A stretch of DNA of 64,000 bases from Cyanophora paradoxa (Eukaryota; Glaucocystophyceae; Cyanophorales; Cyanophoraceae), in contig QPMI01000563.1 in assembly GCA_004431415.1 (NCBI GenBank), positions 124,001-188,000 on the forward strand. The letters are read 5' to 3'. Numbering within the stretch: the stretch's first letter is position 1; every line of letters begins with the position of its first letter. The notes under the pieces are model-generated. The model made no database searches. It was not told where the DNA came from and saw nothing but the letters and a program-made list of their open reading frames with translations. Position numbers and translations under genes: made by a program. Below are positions 61,017 to 64,000 of this stretch, in pieces.

Positions 61017-61418
61017 CTAACTCGGAAATCGCAATACTCTATGTTTCTCCGATTTCTCCAACCCTGAAAACACACCTGTTATTCTCTCATCTATCTCATG
61101 AGATACTCTCGTGGTTTTTCTCTCTGCTTCTAATCCACAACTGAATATATCAATCGCCAGCATACCTTCATTTGAGTAACAATGAGCAGTGCAGTGGCTC
61201 TCATCCAGCAGAAGAACCATTGCAAAACCAGGAGGAGAAATACCACCATCGAAAATCTCGCAATGCTTGTGAACTACTCGAATACCTTGCTCTTGAATAA
61301 TAGTTTGTAAGAACTGCATTAACCACCTGGTCGTTGTCTCCAAGTCTTCCACTCCTACTGCTAATTGGGTTCTGAATTTGTAATCCAGCATCACATGGAA
61401 GCCTCGATGAGTATTCAT
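61017..61418 (-). CDS. S-adenosylmethionine decarboxylase, SpeD type (element 2)
   Basis: The protein has 133 residues. The processing and catalytic residues are intact: Ser74 in DESHCTAHC, His79 and Cys94 in IDIFSCG, with the same +5/+20 spacing as in the element 1 copy. The central block GIRxVHKHCEIFDG and the ESH region are almost identical between copies, while the N-terminal helix and C-terminal tail differ widely. This selection-like pattern argues for a working enzyme. It is the last gene before the terminal repeats, as in element 1. Confidence 0.85.
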   Translation of the reverse strand: MNTHRGFHVMLDYKFRTQLAVGVEDLETTTRWLMQFLQTIIQEQGIRVVHKHCEIFDGGISPPGFAMVLLLDESHCTAHCYSNEGMLAIDIFSCGLEAERKTTRVSHEIDERITGVFSGLEKSEKHRVLRFPS

Positions 61419-61458
61419 TTATGAATAATTTAGAAAAATTAAAAACGCGATTGGTAGA

Positions 61459-61608
61459 ATGCGAACCATCTTAGCAAGAGTGCTACCTTATGAGTTGGTG
61501 GATATCATTCTGCTGCACTACCACAAGACCTGTCCAAACTGCTTTGACACATGCATAATCACAAAGGGAAAATGGGGAAAGATCCTCATTTCTCTCTCAA
61601 AGATCTAA
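61459..61608 (+). CDS. 49-residue ORF with F-box-like start and CxxC
   Basis: A short plus-strand frame in the gap between AdoMetDC and the DUF723-like gene. It reads VLPYELVDIILLHYHK, which resembles the first helix of an F-box or other LPxEL motif, followed by CPNCFDTC and a basic tail GKWGKILIS. Its stop overlaps the stop of the convergent DUF723-like gene by four bases. Element 1 has only 29 bp at this place, so the segment was gained in element 2 or lost in element 1. The gene status is moderately uncertain because of its size. Confidence 0.4.
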   Translation: MRTILARVLPYELVDIILLHYHKTCPNCFDTCIITKGKWGKILISLSKI

Positions 61609-61877
61609 TCAAAGTACAGTACCACTGGTTTATCATCTATCACAATTCCTGATGTAGTCTTTTTTCTGTAAGCATGAGAGGATTTCTTGTTGCACTCTCT
61701 GCATCCACTTCCCCTTACATGATTAAATGGGTAGGTTTGGAGGATCTTGTTGCATTTAAGGCATCTAACAGAGACCTTCTCTTGTGCTTTCTTATACACT
61801 GTCTCACTATAATCGAATTTAGCATCACCATGAACCATCATTGCAGATTCTATGAATTTCTTTGTTTTATCATCCAT
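61605..61877 (-). CDS. DUF723-like zinc-ribbon protein (element 2)
   Basis: The protein has 90 residues, the same length as the element 1 homologue, with all four cysteines kept (VRCLKCNK and SGCRECNKK) and the HGDAKFDYSET start. The N- and C-terminal ends differ (MDDKTKKFIESAM; VVLYFD). The frame is intact, unlike the neighbouring fibre genes. Confidence 0.7.
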   Translation of the reverse strand: MDDKTKKFIESAMMVHGDAKFDYSETVYKKAQEKVSVRCLKCNKILQTYPFNHVRGSGCRECNKKSSHAYRKKTTSGIVIDDKPVVLYFD

Positions 61878-61883
61878 TCCTCT

Positions 61884-62727
61884 CTATATATACCTGAGAT
61901 TTCTATGGAGCAGTATCCTGCCCAAAATGGGGAAGTATCGATTTGTGCCGTAATATTCTGCATATGTATTCTGTCTTGCAATAGCATCGGTTCTCTCAGC
62001 ATAGAGAATGCATTTGTAGATACCAAATCTGGTGGCTCTCACCAAAAACTGGTAATCTTCAAGACCGAAATTCACTCCATGATAAGCAATCCGAAATTGT
62101 CATATGGAGTGATTACAACTGCAATATTTGGGGTTCCACCCTCTACTTGACAGACAGCATAAACATCTGGTGGAATATCCACGACCACCTTGTAGTGGTC
62201 ACCAATCTCAACAAGAGAATCAACTACTGATGTCTGCTCATTCACAACAATTGGGAAGATCTTGATAATATATGGTGCATTCATACTGGGGACATAGGTG
62301 CGAATTCTGGTGTTGGGATCAATGGGATTGGGTTGATCATTTACGAAAAGAGGCGCACCAACAGCTCCACCAATCCGAAGACCATCACCAATATATGCTC
62401 CCCCGTTTTGCAGTTAATAGCTCCCGACCGAGATTCAAAAGAATAAGTAGAAAGAGGATCACCATAACTGTCTGGGTCTCCATAATGGGCAGAAAAGTTC
62501 GCATTTGTCACAAGGAGTTTCGTTGTCTTAACTATACCATTATTTTTATCACATCTGAGTTCCTGCAATCTCAGTTTATGGGTGGAACCAAAGGTATTCA
62601 TTGTAGGTTGTACTTCTGTGGATTGGAGACCTTCTACATCATCAAAAGTAGCATGCTGCAAAACGTGATTTGCAGGTGCTGCTAATGAGAGTTGGGGTGT
62701 AATAATTCGCTCTACTGGGGCAGCCAT
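61884..62727 (-). pseudogene. Fibre paralogue 4, element 2 copy, two frameshifts
   Basis: It starts MAAPVERIITPQLSLAAPA at 62727 and is highly similar to 54738-55589. The frame is lost near 62412, where a run of G is one base shorter than in element 1, and again near 62090, where a base is missing in the codons for the YDNFG region. Three open fragments (62341-62727, 62072-62284, 61884-62075) together cover the whole protein. Both breaks are one-base losses, so sequence error must be excluded before calling it dead. Confidence 0.8.
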
Positions 62728-62728
62728 T

Positions 62729-63594
62729 TTACATTAAAGTAATATATAATTTATGGGGTTGGGTATCAATCACATCTGGTTCCTGGTAAAACCCTGTTTG
62801 AGAAAGAGTATCAGGAGTAACACCTCTTAGAGCTGAGACAGCAGCTATATCTGTTCTGATACCCATAACTGTAATTGTATATTTTCCAATATCTGTAACA
62901 AACAGATCATAGGTGAAATTGTTATTATAAACACAGAACCCTGTGCCGAAATGATCATATCCTTGAACACTGAAATTGTATCTGTGACCTGGCTGGTTAT
63001 TGTTGGCTCTACATAAAGAAAGCATTGCAGAAGGAATGACCAGCCCTCTCATTACTCTTTTGGTTCCTTCAATCAATTCAGAGTTTTCAAGTGTGACAGT
63101 ATAACCTTGGTAAAATTGAATAATTGGCTGTTGTGCAACTGGTATATATAATCGAATTCGTTGTGGGTCTTCAACATTCTGTTCAAGAGTATCTGGGACA
63201 TCATTGTATGCAATTGATGAGGAGAGTTGACCTGAAACTCTGCAACCACCACCAATAAATGCTCCACCTGATCTCACAGTTACAGCAGCAGAATTCTTGT
63301 CAAAATCGAGGGCTTTCAGGTCTACACTGTAAGCATCAGGACCTCCATTAGTGGGTTGGAAGAAGTTCGCATTTGAGACAAGGAGTCGAGTTGTTTTAAC
63401 CACACCCGAATTCTTGTCTGCTCTCAGTTCTTTAACTCGAATAATCGAATTCTTATCAAAAGAGTTACCATTGGAATTGGGTCTCTCTGTGGATTCTAAA
63501 CCACGAACCTCATCATTAACTTCATGCTGGCGAAAGTGCATAGCAGGGATCCAAGGGAATATATTGGAAGTTGAACTCGATTATATTCACCCAT
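62729..63594 (-). pseudogene. Fibre paralogue 3, element 2 copy, 5' frameshift
   Basis: The ATG matching the element 1 start is at 63594, but one base is missing in a C run near 63550, so the long open frame begins only at a downstream ATG at 63541. The remaining 270 residues are nearly identical to 53869-54714 except for the last dozen, which end QEPDVIDTQPHKLYITLM. If translation began at 63541 only 18 N-terminal residues would be lost, so some function is conceivable. Confidence 0.75.
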
Positions 63595-63895
63595 TGCTTC
63601 TTTTACTAAGAAGGAAAGAAAAATAATGTACACTACTCTTCTGTGACATTGTTATACTCGATCCTTTCTTTACAGTTCCCCTTTGGAATGCCTGTAATAC
63701 AATCGCTTCCTTTGAGGTTGGTATCTGAACTCCTGATGAGATGCAAGATTGGATCTCTTTCTGAACAATCTCATCAATTGCGATTCTTGCCCTGTTGTGG
63801 GCAGCATTATCAATCCAGTCCTGAACAGAAGCAGCGCAATATTCCATTCCCAACTTTTCGGTATCAGTCAGAACTACTTGGTATATATTCGACAT
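63587..63895 (-). pseudogene. Small helical fibre-cluster protein, element 2 copy, 3' frameshift
   Basis: It is identical to the 87-residue element 1 protein through AFQRGTVKKG. One base is then missing near 63660, so the reading frame runs on for about 25 unrelated codons. DNA identity to 53567-53830 is close to complete elsewhere. The change alters only the last dozen residues and might be tolerated. Confidence 0.75.
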
Positions 63896-63914
63896 TCTAA
63901 ACTACTTGTAGAAA

Positions 63915-64000
63915 TTAAATTATGCTCAGCAATTCGCCACTAAACGTTGTGAATTCTGAAATGGAAGTATCAACAGCATAAATAGAGACATTATCCCCGG
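63915..64000 (-). CDS. C1q fibre paralogue 2, element 2 copy (3' end only)
   Basis: The last 86 bases of the window match the 3' end of 52525-53547 base for base as far as I can compare, ending with the same LSII and stop. The rest lies beyond the window. It shows that element 2 continues with the fibre array of element 1 in inverted orientation. Confidence 0.8.
   Translation of the reverse strand, partial: GDNVSIYAVDTSISEFTTFSGELLSII

Larger units (their letters stand above)
59759..64000. mobile_element. Element 2: right end of a second, related polinton-like virus, inverted, truncated by the window
   Basis: From 61017 to 64000 the minus strand repeats the right-end gene order of element 1: C1q fibre, small helical protein, fibres 3 and 4, DUF723-like, AdoMetDC. 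The composition switches from GC-rich to AT-rich at the terminal hairpin (59759-59853). The terminal 1.2 kb is unrelated to element 1 and consists of repeat arrays. The outer boundary is taken at the hairpin but may lie further left, because in element 1 about 90 bp of TIR lies outside the hairpin. Several genes are frameshifted. Confidence 0.85.

Overview
The window reads as nuclear DNA of a GC-rich, intron-rich unicellular eukaryote (probably an alga or other protist; I cannot name the lineage) carrying one complete and one partial integrated polinton-like virus (PLV/Maverick/adintovirus type). The host DNA (1-29958, and apparently 57545-59758) is very GC-rich, with genes cut into short exons by GT-AG introns and spacers packed with self-complementary words (GCTAGC, AGATCT, GCATGC, TATATA). 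The viral DNA (29959-57410 and 59759-64000) is AT-rich, intron-less and densely coding. Host exon borders below are read by eye and approximate. || Host part: two F-box/LRR-like genes (minus strand, about 411-2307 and 6400-8666); a TIR-domain/coiled-coil gene (plus, about 3008-5014); pyridoxamine 5'-phosphate oxidase (minus, 9143-10411); a large unrecognised multi-exon gene (plus, 10995-16652); a Dicer/RIG-I-type DECH helicase ending in a dsRNA-binding domain but with no visible RNase III domain (plus, 16847-21884); a secreted surface protein with a C-terminal anchor (minus, 22992-25382); and an acetyl-CoA hydrolase/CoA-transferase (minus, 26293 to about 29328). || Element 1 (29959-57410, about 27.5 kb) is bounded by terminal inverted repeats of 876 and 881 bp, each holding a 73-nt near-perfect hairpin. 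A leftward block encodes DDE integrase, protein-primed PolB, GIY-YIG nuclease, SF3 helicase, AEP primase, small basic AT-hook-like proteins, packaging ATPase, a double-jelly-roll-type major capsid protein and a penton-like protein, plus a patatin phospholipase. A rightward block encodes a second penton-like protein, a giant tail-fibre-like protein, four paralogous fibre proteins (two with C1q-like heads), a small conserved protein, a DUF723-like zinc protein and an S-adenosylmethionine decarboxylase. Together these cover integration, replication, packaging, capsid, host attachment and polyamine metabolism. PolB, the MCP and probably the integrase are each interrupted by one-base frameshifts. 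|| Element 2 (59759 to beyond 64000) lies in the opposite orientation, so the two right ends face each other. It repeats the right-end gene order of element 1, but its terminal hairpin, its repeat arrays and one small ORF are different. Its fibre genes are nearly identical to those of element 1 yet carry several one-base deletions, while the two outermost genes are much more diverged.
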